Shown here one piece after another: positions 43,125 to 52,311 of a stretch of 64,000 nt of DNA. The DNA lies in contig NZ_CP014545.1 of the NCBI RefSeq assembly GCF_001586275.1, positions 3,275,522 to 3,339,521 on the forward strand. Reading direction: 5' to 3'. The stretch is from Sphingorhabdus sp. M41 (GTDB taxonomy: Bacteria > Pseudomonadota > Alphaproteobacteria > Sphingomonadales > Sphingomonadaceae). The stretch's first letter is position 1, and every line of letters starts with the position of its first letter. A program made the translations under genes and the position numbers. A model generated the notes under the pieces. That model did not search any database. It saw only the letters and a program-made list of their open reading frames with translations, and was not told the origin of the DNA.

Positions 43125-44339
43125 ATGACCGAAGCCTTTATCTATGACGCAGTGCGATCGCCGCGCGGCAAGGGCCGCAACGATGGTGCCCTGCATGAAA
43201 TCACCGCTCTCGATCTGTCGGCACAGGTGCTGGCATCGATCAACGACCGCAACGAACTCGAGGGCCACGAAGTCGAGGATATCGCCTTTGGCTGCGTCTC
43301 TCCCGTCGGCGAGCAGGGCGCGGTCATCAGCCGCATGGCGGCGCTGAAAGCCGGCTATGCAGACACGACATCGGCGATCCAGGTCAACCGCTTCTGCGGG
43401 TCCGGTCTGGAAGCGGTGAACATCGCTGCGGGCAAGGTCTGCTCCGGCGAAACCGATCTGGCGATTGGCGGCGGCATCGAATCCATGTCGCGCATCCCGA
43501 TGGGCAGCGACGGCCTCGGCGGCATGGCCGACCCGACCCTCGTCTTTCAGGAATATTTCGTGCCGCAGGGCATTTCCGCCGATCTGATCGCGACCAAATA
43601 TGGCTACAGCCGCGACGACGTCGACGCCTATGCCGTCGAAAGCCAGAAGCGCGCCGCCAGAGCCTGGGACGAGAAACGCTTCGCCAATTCCATCCTGCCA
43701 ATCCGCGACGTGATCGGTGAAGTCGTGCTAGATCGTGACGAACTGATGCGCCCCGAAACCGACATGCAGTCGCTCGGCGCGCTCGGCCCCGCGTTCAAGA
43801 TGATGGGCGAACAGATGCCCGGCTTCAACGATGTCGCGATCCTCAAGCATCCCGAGATCGAAAAGATCAACCATGTCCACCATGCCGGTAACAGTTCCGG
43901 CATCGTCGATGGTTCGGCGGCGGTACTCGTCGGCAACGCAGGCGCTGCCGAAAAATTCGGCCTGAAACCGCGAGCGCGGATCGTGTCGATGGCGGCCATC
44001 GGTTCCGAACCAACGATCATGCTGACCGGCCCGGAATTTGCCGCAAAGAAGGCACTGGAACGTGCTGGAATGACAGCAAATGACATTGATCTGTGGGAAT
44101 TGAACGAAGCTTTTGCAGCCGTGGTATTGCGCTTCATGGATGCAATGAATGTCGACCACAGTGTAATGAACGTCAATGGCGGTGCGATCGCCATGGGCCA
44201 TCCGCTCGGCGCGACCGGCGCGATGATCCTCGGCACGGTGCTTGACGAGCTCGAACGTACGGGCAAGTCGACCGCCTTGGCCACTCTGTGCATCGGCGGC
44301 GGCATGGGTATCGCGACGATTATCGAACGGGTGAACTAA
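43125..44339 (+). CDS. fadA: Acetyl-CoA C-acyltransferase (thiolase)
   Basis: A 404-residue thiolase. The acyl-binding cysteine is in QVNRFCGSGLEAVN (about residue 90), the histidine in NVNGGAIAMGHPLGATGA, and the second cysteine in LCIGGGMGIATI at the C-terminus. It removes acetyl-CoA from 3-ketoacyl-CoA, the last beta-oxidation step. It is followed by the FadB-type multifunctional protein with a small repeat element in the 109-bp gap. A GAGAGGAA site precedes the ATG. Confidence 0.95.
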   Translation: MTEAFIYDAVRSPRGKGRNDGALHEITALDLSAQVLASINDRNELEGHEVEDIAFGCVSPVGEQGAVISRMAALKAGYADTTSAIQVNRFCGSGLEAVNIAAGKVCSGETDLAIGGGIESMSRIPMGSDGLGGMADPTLVFQEYFVPQGISADLIATKYGYSRDDVDAYAVESQKRAARAWDEKRFANSILPIRDVIGEVVLDRDELMRPETDMQSLGALGPAFKMMGEQMPGFNDVAILKHPEIEKINHVHHAGNSSGIVDGSAAVLVGNAGAAEKFGLKPRARIVSMAAIGSEPTIMLTGPEFAAKKALERAGMTANDIDLWELNEAFAAVVLRFMDAMNVDHSVMNVNGGAIAMGHPLGATGAMILGTVLDELERTGKSTALATLCIGGGMGIATIIERVN

Positions 44340-44346
44340 ACGCGTT

Positions 44347-44421
44347 GCTCCGCACCTGATGCGGAGCTCCGGAGGGCGGGCAAGCGCCCTCTCCGCCAAG
44401 GCTCCGCATCAAGTGCGGGGC
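44347..44421. repeat. REP-like multi-hairpin element, family 2, copy A
   Basis: Three adjacent hairpins in the thiolase-fadB gap: GCTCCGCA-CCTGA-TGCGGAGC, then GGAGGGCG/CGCCCTC, then GCTCCGCA-TCAAG-TGCGGGGC. The outer two hairpins are near-copies of each other. A related hairpin is at 49191-49209. There is no T-tract, so it is not a standard terminator; it may stabilise or process the message. Confidence 0.7.
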
Positions 44422-44448
44422 ACAGGATGAGATAGCAAGGAATAGAAT

Positions 44449-46638
44449 ATGACCTACGAAACATTCACAGTTGATATCGACAGCGACGGCATCGCCCTCG
44501 TTACCATCGACGTGCCCGGCGTATCGATGAACGTATGGAACGAAGCACTGATTGCCGACTTCAAGGCCTTTGTACCCGAACTGAACAGCAATGACGCCAT
44601 CAAGGGCGCAGTCATCACATCGGGCAAGAAATCCGGTTTTCTGGCCGGCGCCGATCTCAATATGCTGGGCGGCTCGAAAGCCGAAAGCATGGCCGAAGCC
44701 TTTGAAAGCGCTTGGGAACTGAACGGCATGCTGCGCCTGATGGAAACCGGCGGTCATACGGCAAAGGAACTGCTCAAGGGCACTGCCCACGCCAAGCCGG
44801 TCGCCTGCGCGCTGAACGGCCTCGCTCTCGGCGGCGGTCTCGAGCTGGCACTGGCTTGCCATTATCGCGTTTGCGCCGACAATCCGAAGATCCAACTCGG
44901 CTTGCCGGAAGTACAGGTCGGTTTGCTGCCAGGCGGCGGCGGCACACAGCGCCTGCCACGTCTTGCAGGACTTCAGGCAGCGGGCATGGCGATCATGACC
45001 GGCCAGCCGATGAATCCGCAGGCAGCGCTTGCGCAGAAAATAGTCGACGAAGTCGTTTCTGCCGATGAAGTCGTTGCCAAGGCGAAAGCATGGGTCAAGG
45101 CCAATCCCAAGGCTTCTGCGCCATGGGACAAGAAGGGCTATAAATTCCCTGGTGGCGCCGGATCCATGGATCCCCGCGCCGTTCCGCTCTATCTCGGTTC
45201 TTCAGCTATCGCGCTGAAACAGAGCAAGGGCAATTTCGAAGCGGTCAAGGCGATCCTGTCCTGCCTCTATGAAGGCTCGATGTTGCCGATCGACACTGCG
45301 CTCCGCGTCGAAAGCAAATATTTCACCAAGCTGCTCTCCGGCCCGCAATCGAAGAATATGATCCGCACCCTGTTCATCAACAAACAGGCAGCGGAAAAAG
45401 GGGCAGCGCGTCCGAAGGATGTTCCTGCATCCGACATCAAAACCGTCGGCGTACTCGGCGCCGGCCTGATGGGCTCCGGCATCACCCATGTCACGGCCAA
45501 GGGTGGCATGAATGTCATCGTCCTCGACCGCAATATGGAAGAGGCGCAAAAGGCCATCGATTACAGCCAGAAGATCGTCGACAAGGGCGTGAAGCGCGGC
45601 AAGATGACCCAGGAAAAAGCAGACGCCTTCATGGCCCGGATCACCCCGACCGACAATTATGACGATCTGAAAAATGTCGACCTGATCATCGAAGCGGTGT
45701 TCGAACGCCCCGATGTCAAAGCCGATGTGATCAAGAAGACCGAAGCGGTCATCGGCAAGGATGTTATCTTTGCTTCCAACACCTCGACCCTGCCGATTAC
45801 CGGCCTCGCCAAGAATAGCGAACGGCCCGACCAGTTTATCGGCATGCACTTCTTCTCGCCGGTCGAGAAAATGCCGCTGCTGGAAATCATCCCTGGCGCC
45901 GAAACCGGCGACAAGGCCCTGGCTGTTGCCCTCGATTATAATGCGAAAATCCGCAAGGTACCGATTGTCGTCAAGGACGTCCGCGGCTTCTATACCAACC
46001 GCGTCTTCCCGCCTTATGCCAATGAAGCGATGCTTATGGTCGCAGAAGGCGTGAAACCGGCACTGATCGAAAATGCCGCCATCGCCATGGGCATGCCAAT
46101 TGGTCCGCTCGCCGTGGTCGATGAGACGACGCTGCAACTGGGCTATGATATCATGACTTCGACCAAGGAAGAAATGGGCGACGCCTATGTGCCGAGCGGT
46201 ACCGAGGGTCTGATGGACATCATGGTCAAGCAGATCGACCGCCGCGGTCGGCGCTTTGGCGGTGGTTTCTACGAATATGCCGACGATGGCTCCAAGAAAT
46301 TGTGGCCCGGCCTTGCCGACCATTTCCCGCTGGCCGAAGAACAGCCTGACGTCGAAGAGGTCAAGCAACGCCTGATGTTCATCCAGCTGATCGCGACTGC
46401 GCAATGTTTCGACGAAGGCGTTGTATCCGATCCGCAATCCGCTGATCTCGGCGCGATCTTCGGCTGGGGCTTCGCGCCCTGGACCGGCGGTCCGATGAGC
46501 CATATCGACACGATGGGCGTCGATAATTTCGTTCGCATTGCCGACAATCTGGCGCAGAAATATGGCGAGCGGTTCAAACCGCCGATGAGCTTCCGTGAGA
46601 AAGCCGATGCTGGCGAAAGCTTCTACAAAGCAGCCTAG
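44449..46638 (+). CDS. fadB: FadB-type enoyl-CoA hydratase / 3-hydroxyacyl-CoA dehydrogenase
   Basis: A 729-residue multifunctional beta-oxidation protein, the length of E. coli FadB. The N-terminal crotonase domain (about 1-190) has SGKKSGFLAGADLNML and ALGGGLELALACHYR with the two active-site glutamate regions around QLGLPEVQVGLLPGGGG. The dehydrogenase domain starts near 330 with VGVLGAGLMGSGI as the NAD loop and has GMHFFSPVEKMPLLEI with the catalytic histidine region. It hydrates enoyl-CoA and oxidises the product for the upstream thiolase. It ends in a strong terminator. Confidence 0.95.
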   Translation: MTYETFTVDIDSDGIALVTIDVPGVSMNVWNEALIADFKAFVPELNSNDAIKGAVITSGKKSGFLAGADLNMLGGSKAESMAEAFESAWELNGMLRLMETGGHTAKELLKGTAHAKPVACALNGLALGGGLELALACHYRVCADNPKIQLGLPEVQVGLLPGGGGTQRLPRLAGLQAAGMAIMTGQPMNPQAALAQKIVDEVVSADEVVAKAKAWVKANPKASAPWDKKGYKFPGGAGSMDPRAVPLYLGSSAIALKQSKGNFEAVKAILSCLYEGSMLPIDTALRVESKYFTKLLSGPQSKNMIRTLFINKQAAEKGAARPKDVPASDIKTVGVLGAGLMGSGITHVTAKGGMNVIVLDRNMEEAQKAIDYSQKIVDKGVKRGKMTQEKADAFMARITPTDNYDDLKNVDLIIEAVFERPDVKADVIKKTEAVIGKDVIFASNTSTLPITGLAKNSERPDQFIGMHFFSPVEKMPLLEIIPGAETGDKALAVALDYNAKIRKVPIVVKDVRGFYTNRVFPPYANEAMLMVAEGVKPALIENAAIAMGMPIGPLAVVDETTLQLGYDIMTSTKEEMGDAYVPSGTEGLMDIMVKQIDRRGRRFGGGFYEYADDGSKKLWPGLADHFPLAEEQPDVEEVKQRLMFIQLIATAQCFDEGVVSDPQSADLGAIFGWGFAPWTGGPMSHIDTMGVDNFVRIADNLAQKYGERFKPPMSFREKADAGESFYKAA

Positions 46639-46660
46639 GCCGGACCAGAATTCTATAAGA

Positions 46661-46687
46661 AAGAGCTCCTTCGGGAGCTCTTTTTTT
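46661..46687 (+). terminator. Intrinsic terminator after fadB
   Basis: A perfect 9-bp stem AAGAGCTCC / GGAGCTCTT with a TTCG tetraloop runs into a row of seven T. It separates the beta-oxidation genes from the convergent TetR gene, which ends at 46693. Confidence 0.95.
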
Positions 46688-46692
46688 GCCCG

Positions 46693-47421
46693 TCAGGAAC
46701 GCTGGTTCACAAGGCCGTCTAATTTCGCAGACAGTTGATCGAGCTTTCGGGACAGTTCATCCATAGTCGAACTGTCAACAGGCTCCCGAATATGGTCGGC
46801 GCCATAATGCGCGCGGAACAGGGCCACCATCTGATCCACAACCGGTTCTTGTTGCCGATGCGGGCGTTCTGCATCGATGGTCATTTCAATCGATCGCGCG
46901 CTATATTCAAGACTGCCATAGAATATGTCTCGTGCCTGCCACAACACTGCGTCTCGCCGCAATTCGCCGCGGTCCTGTCCACGCCGGAACAGCTGGTCGA
47001 AAACCGCAACATAATGGCGCAAATGATCCCGCGAAACGCTGACTTCACTATTGTTACGGCGCAGGGCAAAGGTCAGGTTGATGAAATCCGAATTCAATAT
47101 CACGGTGTTCAGATGATATTGCGCCAGCGCCCGCAAACGGTCGCAAAAAGAGTCGCCCTTGATGGACGCCATGACCGCCTCTGCTTCCAGGGTTAGCCCG
47201 TCCCAGAATTGCTGCAGCACCGCCAGCATCAATTCGGCCTTGGATTCATAATAGCTGTAGATTGTACCTTCGCCGATACCGGCCCGGCGCGCGATCTCGG
47301 ACATGCGCGCTCCGTCAAAACTATGTTCTACGAAAACATCACGCGCTGCCTCCAGTATCGCACGTTCCTTGCGCTCCAGCTTGACCCGCTGGGTTTCCGG
47401 ATTGATCGCCTTGGTCGTCAA
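46693..47421 (-). CDS. TetR family transcriptional regulator
   Basis: A 242-residue TetR regulator. The HTH lies in AILEAARDVFVEHSFDGARMSEIARRAGIGEGTIYSYYESKAEL, here split as AARDVFVEHSF (helix 1) and IARRAGIGEGTIYSYY (recognition helix). The C-terminal ligand domain is helical with a Ser/Arg/Leu-rich end. A TTG at 47421 follows GGGACAGG and is preferred; a longer frame to 47469 would run into the inverted repeat. It is divergent from the acyl-CoA carboxylase genes and is probably their regulator, as TetR-type AtuR is for terpene genes. Confidence 0.88.
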   Translation of the reverse strand: MTTKAINPETQRVKLERKERAILEAARDVFVEHSFDGARMSEIARRAGIGEGTIYSYYESKAELMLAVLQQFWDGLTLEAEAVMASIKGDSFCDRLRALAQYHLNTVILNSDFINLTFALRRNNSEVSVSRDHLRHYVAVFDQLFRRGQDRGELRRDAVLWQARDIFYGSLEYSARSIEMTIDAERPHRQQEPVVDQMVALFRAHYGADHIREPVDSSTMDELSRKLDQLSAKLDGLVNQRS

Positions 47422-47452
47422 AACCTGTCCCTTATTGAGCTTGACTCGAAAA

Positions 47453-47518
47453 TACCGAATGCTATTCAACTAGCCTTTGTGGACTTGCCGTGTCAAATAA
47501 CGAATAGTCCGTTCGGTA
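47453..47518. promoter_or_regulatory. Pair of inverted ACCGAA...CTATTC motifs in the TetR/carboxylase divergent region
   Basis: TACCGAATGCTATTC at 47453-47467 faces GAATAGTCCGTTCGGTA at 47502-47518. Both contain the halves TACCGAA and CTATTC, with an extra two bases in the second. The second copy includes the quasi-palindrome CCGTTCGG. The 35-bp gap between them should contain promoter elements for both directions. Confidence 0.45.
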
Positions 47519-47542
47519 AAATCGGAAAGAGGCGCTGCATCA

Positions 47543-49165
47543 ATGCCCCAGTTTAAATCGAAAATTGTCACGGGTTCAGATAGTTTTGCCCAGAACCGCA
47601 AAGACATGCTGGCGCTGATTGATCAGCTCCGCAGCCTAGAAAACCGTGCCATTGCGGCATCGGAAAAGCGGCGGCCCACGTTTGAAGCGCGCGGTCAGTT
47701 AACCCCGCATGAGCGGCTGAAACGCCTGCTTGATCCTGGCATGCCGTGGCTGCAACTGTACAATATGGCCAATTATATGCTCGAGGACAGTAACCCTGAC
47801 ACGAGCATTCCCGGCGGTAGTGTTATTTTGGGCATCGGTTTCGTCAAAGGTGTACGCTGCATGATCTGGGTCGATGACAGCGGCATCCGGGCGGGCGCGG
47901 CGACAGCAGGCGGCTGGGACGCCAGCAAGGGCGCCCAGAAAATCGCGCAGGACCTCAAATTGCCATTCATTCACTTGGTCGAAAGCGCTGGCGCGAACCT
48001 GATGGAATATACGGTCGAGCTCTGGGCCCATGGCGGGATGTTGTTTCGCAATCTCGCCTGGTTGAGCGCGGCGGGCATTCCGACCATGGTCGTGCTCCAC
48101 GGCCCCTCCACTGCAGGCGGCGCCTATATGCCGGGCATGTCGGACTATGTCATCGGGATACGCGACAATGGCATGGCAGCACTAGGCGGCGCGGCGCTTG
48201 TCCATGCAGCAACCGGAGAGGTTGCCGATGACCGCGAACTCGGCGGCACCGAAATGCATGCCTCGACAACCGGAAGCGTCGAATATCTCGCCGATGACGA
48301 CGCCCATGGTATCGCCATTGCGCGCGAGACCATTGGACGTCTGGACTGGAACAAGAATACCGCTCCCATTCGCCGCAACGACTATGAAGAACCAATCTAT
48401 GATATCGAGGAAATCGCGGGAGTCGTACCGATCGACTATACCACGCCTTATGATGTCCGCGAAGTCGCGGCGCGGATTGTTGATGGTTCCGATTTCGAGG
48501 AATTCAAGCCACGCTATGGTCCGGGCACCGTCTGCATGCAGGCGAGCATCATGGGCCATGCTGTCGGGCTGATCGGCAACAACGGCCCGTTTGATCCCGA
48601 AGCGGCGGCCAAGGCGACCCATTTCTTCCAGCTGTGCGACCAGTCGCAATTGCCGATCATATTCCTGAACAATACCACCGGCTATATTGTCGGTACCGAG
48701 TCCGAGCATAAGGGCATGATCAAGCTGGGCAGCAAGATGATCCAGGCCGTTTCGAACGTCCGGGTGCCGAAACTCTCGCTCTATATCGGCGCCAGCTTTG
48801 GCGCCGGCAATTACGGGATGAGCGGCACCGCGTTCGAACCCGATTTCCTGTTCAGCTGGCCGAATGCAAAAACCGGCGTGATGGCGGGCGCATCCGCAGC
48901 CAATACGATGAGCCATGTCGCCCGGGTGCAGGCAAAACGCAAGGGCGTGGAGCCCGACGAAGAGGCGATTGCCAAGCAGGAACAGCGGATCAAGGATATT
49001 TTCGAAGCGCAGGAGAGCGCTTTCTTCACCTCCGGCCGCGTGCTCGACAATGGCGTGATTGATCCGCGCGACACCCGGAAGGTTCTGGGTTTTGCGCTGG
49101 AAACAATCTTCGAGGCACAGAACCGGACGCTTCATCCCAATGCCTTCGGGGTGGCGCGGATATGA
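47543..49165 (+). CDS. Acyl-CoA carboxylase carboxyltransferase (beta) subunit
   Basis: A 540-residue carboxyltransferase of the methylcrotonyl/geranyl-CoA carboxylase type. The N-half has ESAGANLMEYTVELWAHGG-type acyl-CoA pocket residues and HGPSTAGGAYMPGMSDYVIG; the C-half has FLNNTTGYIVGTESEHKGMIKLG-type biotin pocket blocks and SFGAGNYGMSGTAFEPDF. It carboxylates a branched enoyl-CoA with the biotin subunit at 50209. The order beta subunit, crotonase, biotin subunit is that of atuC-atuE-atuF-like clusters (atuD absent), so a geranyl-CoA-like substrate is possible. Confidence 0.92.
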   Translation: MPQFKSKIVTGSDSFAQNRKDMLALIDQLRSLENRAIAASEKRRPTFEARGQLTPHERLKRLLDPGMPWLQLYNMANYMLEDSNPDTSIPGGSVILGIGFVKGVRCMIWVDDSGIRAGAATAGGWDASKGAQKIAQDLKLPFIHLVESAGANLMEYTVELWAHGGMLFRNLAWLSAAGIPTMVVLHGPSTAGGAYMPGMSDYVIGIRDNGMAALGGAALVHAATGEVADDRELGGTEMHASTTGSVEYLADDDAHGIAIARETIGRLDWNKNTAPIRRNDYEEPIYDIEEIAGVVPIDYTTPYDVREVAARIVDGSDFEEFKPRYGPGTVCMQASIMGHAVGLIGNNGPFDPEAAAKATHFFQLCDQSQLPIIFLNNTTGYIVGTESEHKGMIKLGSKMIQAVSNVRVPKLSLYIGASFGAGNYGMSGTAFEPDFLFSWPNAKTGVMAGASAANTMSHVARVQAKRKGVEPDEEAIAKQEQRIKDIFEAQESAFFTSGRVLDNGVIDPRDTRKVLGFALETIFEAQNRTLHPNAFGVARI

Positions 49166-49190
49166 GGTTTTCACCGGCAATCATGCTGTA

Positions 49191-49209
49191 CTCCGCACTT
49201 AATGCGGAG
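49191..49209. repeat. REP-like hairpin, family 2, copy B
   Basis: CTCCGCA-CTTAA-TGCGGAG, a hairpin of 7 bp with a 5-base loop, between the carboxyltransferase and crotonase genes. It matches the outer hairpins of the element at 44347-44421 except in the loop. The DNA to about 49265 has more GC-rich partial palindromes and is probably the rest of the element. Confidence 0.6.
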
Positions 49210-49289
49210 CTGTCGAGCCAGAACGCTGCAGTCGCCAGAGCTCCGGCTTCGCGGCCCGAGCACGGACCCTCGTTTCAGAGGTGCCGACT

Positions 49290-50102
49290 GTGACTGATCT
49301 ACCCGCAACAGAAACCCTGGAGCTCGAACTCCAACAGGGCTGGCTCACCATCTGGTTCAACCAGCCGGACAATCGCAATGCCCTGAGCGACGCGCTGGTC
49401 GCCGAACTCGCTGCCGTATTGAAAAGCGTGCGCGATGATCGCACTGTGCGCGGCATCACCCTGCGCGGGCGCGGCGGCGTATTCTGTGCCGGGGCGGATC
49501 TCAAGAATTTCAAAGAAAATTTTCAAAAGAGCGGCGACCGCACGGCAATCATCAGCATGTCGAGCGGTGCGGCAGAAATTTTCGACCTGGTGAACACCGC
49601 ACCGCAGGTTGTAATCGTGCTCATCGAAGGCGCTGCAATGGCGGGCGGATTTGGGCTGAGCTGTTGCGCCGACGTTGTGATTTGCGAAAGCGGCGCCCGC
49701 TTCGCGATGACCGAGACCGCCATTGGCGTGACCCCGGCGCAGATATCTCCCTTTGTGATTCAGAAACTCGGCTATGCCACTGGCCGCCGGTTGATGCTGA
49801 CTGCGGCGCGGTTCGATGGCATCCAAGCGCGTGAACTGGGCTTTGCCGATTTCATCGCCGATGATGTGGCAGGCCTCGAAGCCATTGAAATGCAACTGCG
49901 CAAACAGGTGCTGGGTACCGCGCCGGGTGCCGTAGCCGCAACCAAAGAACTGCTCGGACAAATTGCAGGAAAGCCGCGGGACGAAGTGATCCGACTGGCC
50001 GCTGAAAATTTTACCGATCGCATGGTCAGTGACGAAGCGAAGGAAGGCGTCGCCAGCTTTTTTGAAAAGCGCAAGCCTAGCTGGGTAGTAAAACCGGAAT
50101 GA
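49290..50102 (+). CDS. Enoyl-CoA hydratase/isomerase family protein
   Basis: A 270-residue crotonase. The oxyanion-hole block LRGRGGVFCAGADLKNF is near residue 68 and EGAAMAGGFGLSCCADVV near 115; MTETAIGVTPAQISPFV follows. The GTG at 49290 is preceded by AGAGG and preferred over the GTG at 49281. Placed between the two carboxylase subunits, it corresponds to the isohexenylglutaconyl-CoA or methylglutaconyl-CoA hydratase position of atu and liu clusters and would hydrate the carboxylated product. Confidence 0.91.
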   Translation: MTDLPATETLELELQQGWLTIWFNQPDNRNALSDALVAELAAVLKSVRDDRTVRGITLRGRGGVFCAGADLKNFKENFQKSGDRTAIISMSSGAAEIFDLVNTAPQVVIVLIEGAAMAGGFGLSCCADVVICESGARFAMTETAIGVTPAQISPFVIQKLGYATGRRLMLTAARFDGIQARELGFADFIADDVAGLEAIEMQLRKQVLGTAPGAVAATKELLGQIAGKPRDEVIRLAAENFTDRMVSDEAKEGVASFFEKRKPSWVVKPE

Positions 50103-50122
50103 AAATATTGAACATATTCTGC

Positions 50123-50191
50123 CCGTTCGTGCTGAACCTGTCGAAGCATGAATTTGCACCATCTGTCCTTCGACAAGCTCAGGACGAACGG
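50123..50191. repeat. Dispersed inverted repeat, family 1, copy B
   Basis: Arms CCGTTCGTGCTGAACCTGTC and GACAAGCTCAGGACGAACGG enclose a 21-base loop; arms are nearly complementary with few mismatches. It sits 18 bp before the biotin subunit gene, in its likely leader. Confidence 0.8.
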
Positions 50192-50208
50192 CGTGAGGAA
50201 CTCTACAC

Positions 50209-52203
50209 ATGACAAAAATCAACACATTGCTTGTTGCCAACCGCGGTGAAATTGCCTGCCGGGTGATGCGTACAGCCAAGGAACAAGGCATCCGCACGGT
50301 TGCCGTCTATTCCGATGCGGATGCCAATGCGCCCCATGTCAAAATGGCCGATGATGCGGTGCATATCGGTCCGGCACCGGTGAATGAATCCTATCTGCTG
50401 ATCGACAAGATCATCCAGGCAGCAAAAGACACCGGCGCCGATGCGATTCACCCCGGCTATGGCTTTCTCTCGGAGAACGCAGCCTTTTCGAAGGCCTGTG
50501 CGGATGCTGACATCATCTTTGTCGGTCCGCCGGAAAAAGCGATCGACGTGATGGGCGACAAGGCGCGGTCGAAGCGCGCGATGATTATCGCCGGCGTTCC
50601 CTGCGTACCCGGTTATCAGGACGATGATCAGGCGGACGATGTGCTGGTAGCCGAAGCGGGCAAGATCGGTGTACCATTGATGGTCAAGGCAGCCGCTGGC
50701 GGCGGGGGTCGCGGGATGCGACTGGTCCATGATCTGGAAGACGTACCCAATGCAATCAAGCTGGCTCGGTCCGAAGCGGAAAATGCCTTCGGCAATGGCG
50801 AGCTGATCCTCGAAAAGGCAATCATCAAGCCGCGCCATGTCGAGATCCAGGTCTTTGCCGACAGCCACGGCAACACCATCCATCTCGGCGAGCGCGACTG
50901 TTCGGTACAGCGCCGGCACCAGAAGGTGATCGAGGAAGCGCCCTGTCCTGTCATGACTCCGGCACTGCGCGAACAAATGGGCGCCGCTGCCGTGGAAGCA
51001 GCGAAAGCGGTCGATTATGTCGGCGCAGGCACAGTGGAATTTCTGCTCGACCAGTCGGGCAGCTTCTATTTTCTCGAGATGAACACAAGGCTGCAGGTCG
51101 AGCATCCGGTGACCGAGGAAGTCACCGGTATTGATCTGGTAGCGCTCCAGCTGAAAGTTGCGTCAGGCGACTTGCTGGGTCTCGAACAACAGGACATCGC
51201 GCTGAACGGCCATGCGATGGAAGTCCGGCTCTATGCCGAGGATCCGGCGGATGATTTCCTGCCCAGCACCGGGCCGGTCCATTTGTGGAAACCGTCCGGC
51301 CTGTCGCGGGTCGACAGCGGAATCGAAACGGGCGGCGAAGTGTCTCCCTTTTACGACTCGATGGTCGCCAAGATCATAACCCACGGCGCCACCCGCGATG
51401 AAGCCCGGCGGCGGATGATCAAGGCGTTGTCGGAAACGGCCCTCTTCGGCCCCAAGACCAACCGCGACTTCCTGATCGATGCGCTCGACCGCCCTGATTT
51501 TGTGCAAGGCGAAGCGACCACGGCCTTCATTGCGGAGAATTACGGTGAAGGCGGAGTCGATCTGGGAGCGCATGATTTCGCTTCCTATGCGATCGCGGCC
51601 GTCATCCATCACAAGCTGCGCCAACAGGCGGCGCATCGTCTGGCGCTCAACGTCAATCGGGAAATGCTCGACTGGTCGAACACCGGCTCGCTGGAAACCG
51701 TGGCGCAATATGCCGAAGGCGAGGACGCCCAAACCATCCACGTCCACGTTGACAAGCCGGGTCACTATCGCGTCAACTCCGGCGAAGAGGGAGTCGAGGT
51801 GAACTTGATCAGCCTGACCGCCGACCGTGCAAAATTGCGCGTCGACGGACGCACGATCGAAGCGACATATTATGACGATCATCGCACTTTATATCACGCG
51901 CTGCCCAAAAGATCGCTGACCGTCACCGATCTGACCGGACTGAGCGCCATGGAAGACGCTGGCGGCGGCGGCACCGTGGTCGCACCGATGCACGGGCTTT
52001 TGCTCGAGATATTGGTCGAAGCCGGCGCGCGCGTCGCCAAGGGCGACAAGCTGGCCGTGCTTGAGGCAATGAAGATGCAGCATGAGATACTCGCGGAAAT
52101 TGATGGGACGGTAGAAACCATAGCCGCCACGGCAGGCAAACAGATTGCGGCCGATGATCTGATTCTCGAAATTGTCGCGGATGAGGAAAGCGAAGAAGCA
52201 TGA
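50209..52203 (+). CDS. Acyl-CoA carboxylase biotin (alpha) subunit: biotin carboxylase plus carrier
   Basis: A 664-residue fused subunit. The biotin carboxylase part (about 1-450) has NTLLVANRGEIACRVMRTA, the Gly-rich ATP loop KAAAGGGGRGMRLVHD, and FLEMNTRLQVEHPVTEEV. A linker domain follows, and the C-terminal biotinyl domain has the carrier motif EAMKMQHE with the modified Lys near residue 622. It carboxylates biotin for the carboxyltransferase encoded at 47543. Copies B and C of the family 1 repeat border the gene on both sides. Confidence 0.94.
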   Translation: MTKINTLLVANRGEIACRVMRTAKEQGIRTVAVYSDADANAPHVKMADDAVHIGPAPVNESYLLIDKIIQAAKDTGADAIHPGYGFLSENAAFSKACADADIIFVGPPEKAIDVMGDKARSKRAMIIAGVPCVPGYQDDDQADDVLVAEAGKIGVPLMVKAAAGGGGRGMRLVHDLEDVPNAIKLARSEAENAFGNGELILEKAIIKPRHVEIQVFADSHGNTIHLGERDCSVQRRHQKVIEEAPCPVMTPALREQMGAAAVEAAKAVDYVGAGTVEFLLDQSGSFYFLEMNTRLQVEHPVTEEVTGIDLVALQLKVASGDLLGLEQQDIALNGHAMEVRLYAEDPADDFLPSTGPVHLWKPSGLSRVDSGIETGGEVSPFYDSMVAKIITHGATRDEARRRMIKALSETALFGPKTNRDFLIDALDRPDFVQGEATTAFIAENYGEGGVDLGAHDFASYAIAAVIHHKLRQQAAHRLALNVNREMLDWSNTGSLETVAQYAEGEDAQTIHVHVDKPGHYRVNSGEEGVEVNLISLTADRAKLRVDGRTIEATYYDDHRTLYHALPKRSLTVTDLTGLSAMEDAGGGGTVVAPMHGLLLEILVEAGARVAKGDKLAVLEAMKMQHEILAEIDGTVETIAATAGKQIAADDLILEIVADEESEEA

Positions 52204-52209
52204 TAGCTA

Positions 52210-52299
52210 CCGTTCGCCCTGAGCCTGTCGTGACGAAGTCGACCGAAGGTCAACGGCAGGCCACGCACACTCATGCTTCGACAAGCTCAGCACGAACGG
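52210..52299. repeat. Dispersed inverted repeat, family 1, copy C
   Basis: Left arm CCGTTCGCCCTGAGCCTGTC and right arm GACAAGCTCAGCACGAACGG. The left part carries an extra GTGACGAAGTCGACCGAAGG segment, so the element is longer and may be a composite. It lies 6 bp after the biotin subunit gene and ends 12 bp before the next one. Confidence 0.75.
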
Positions 52300-52311
52300 A
52301 GATAGCCAATA

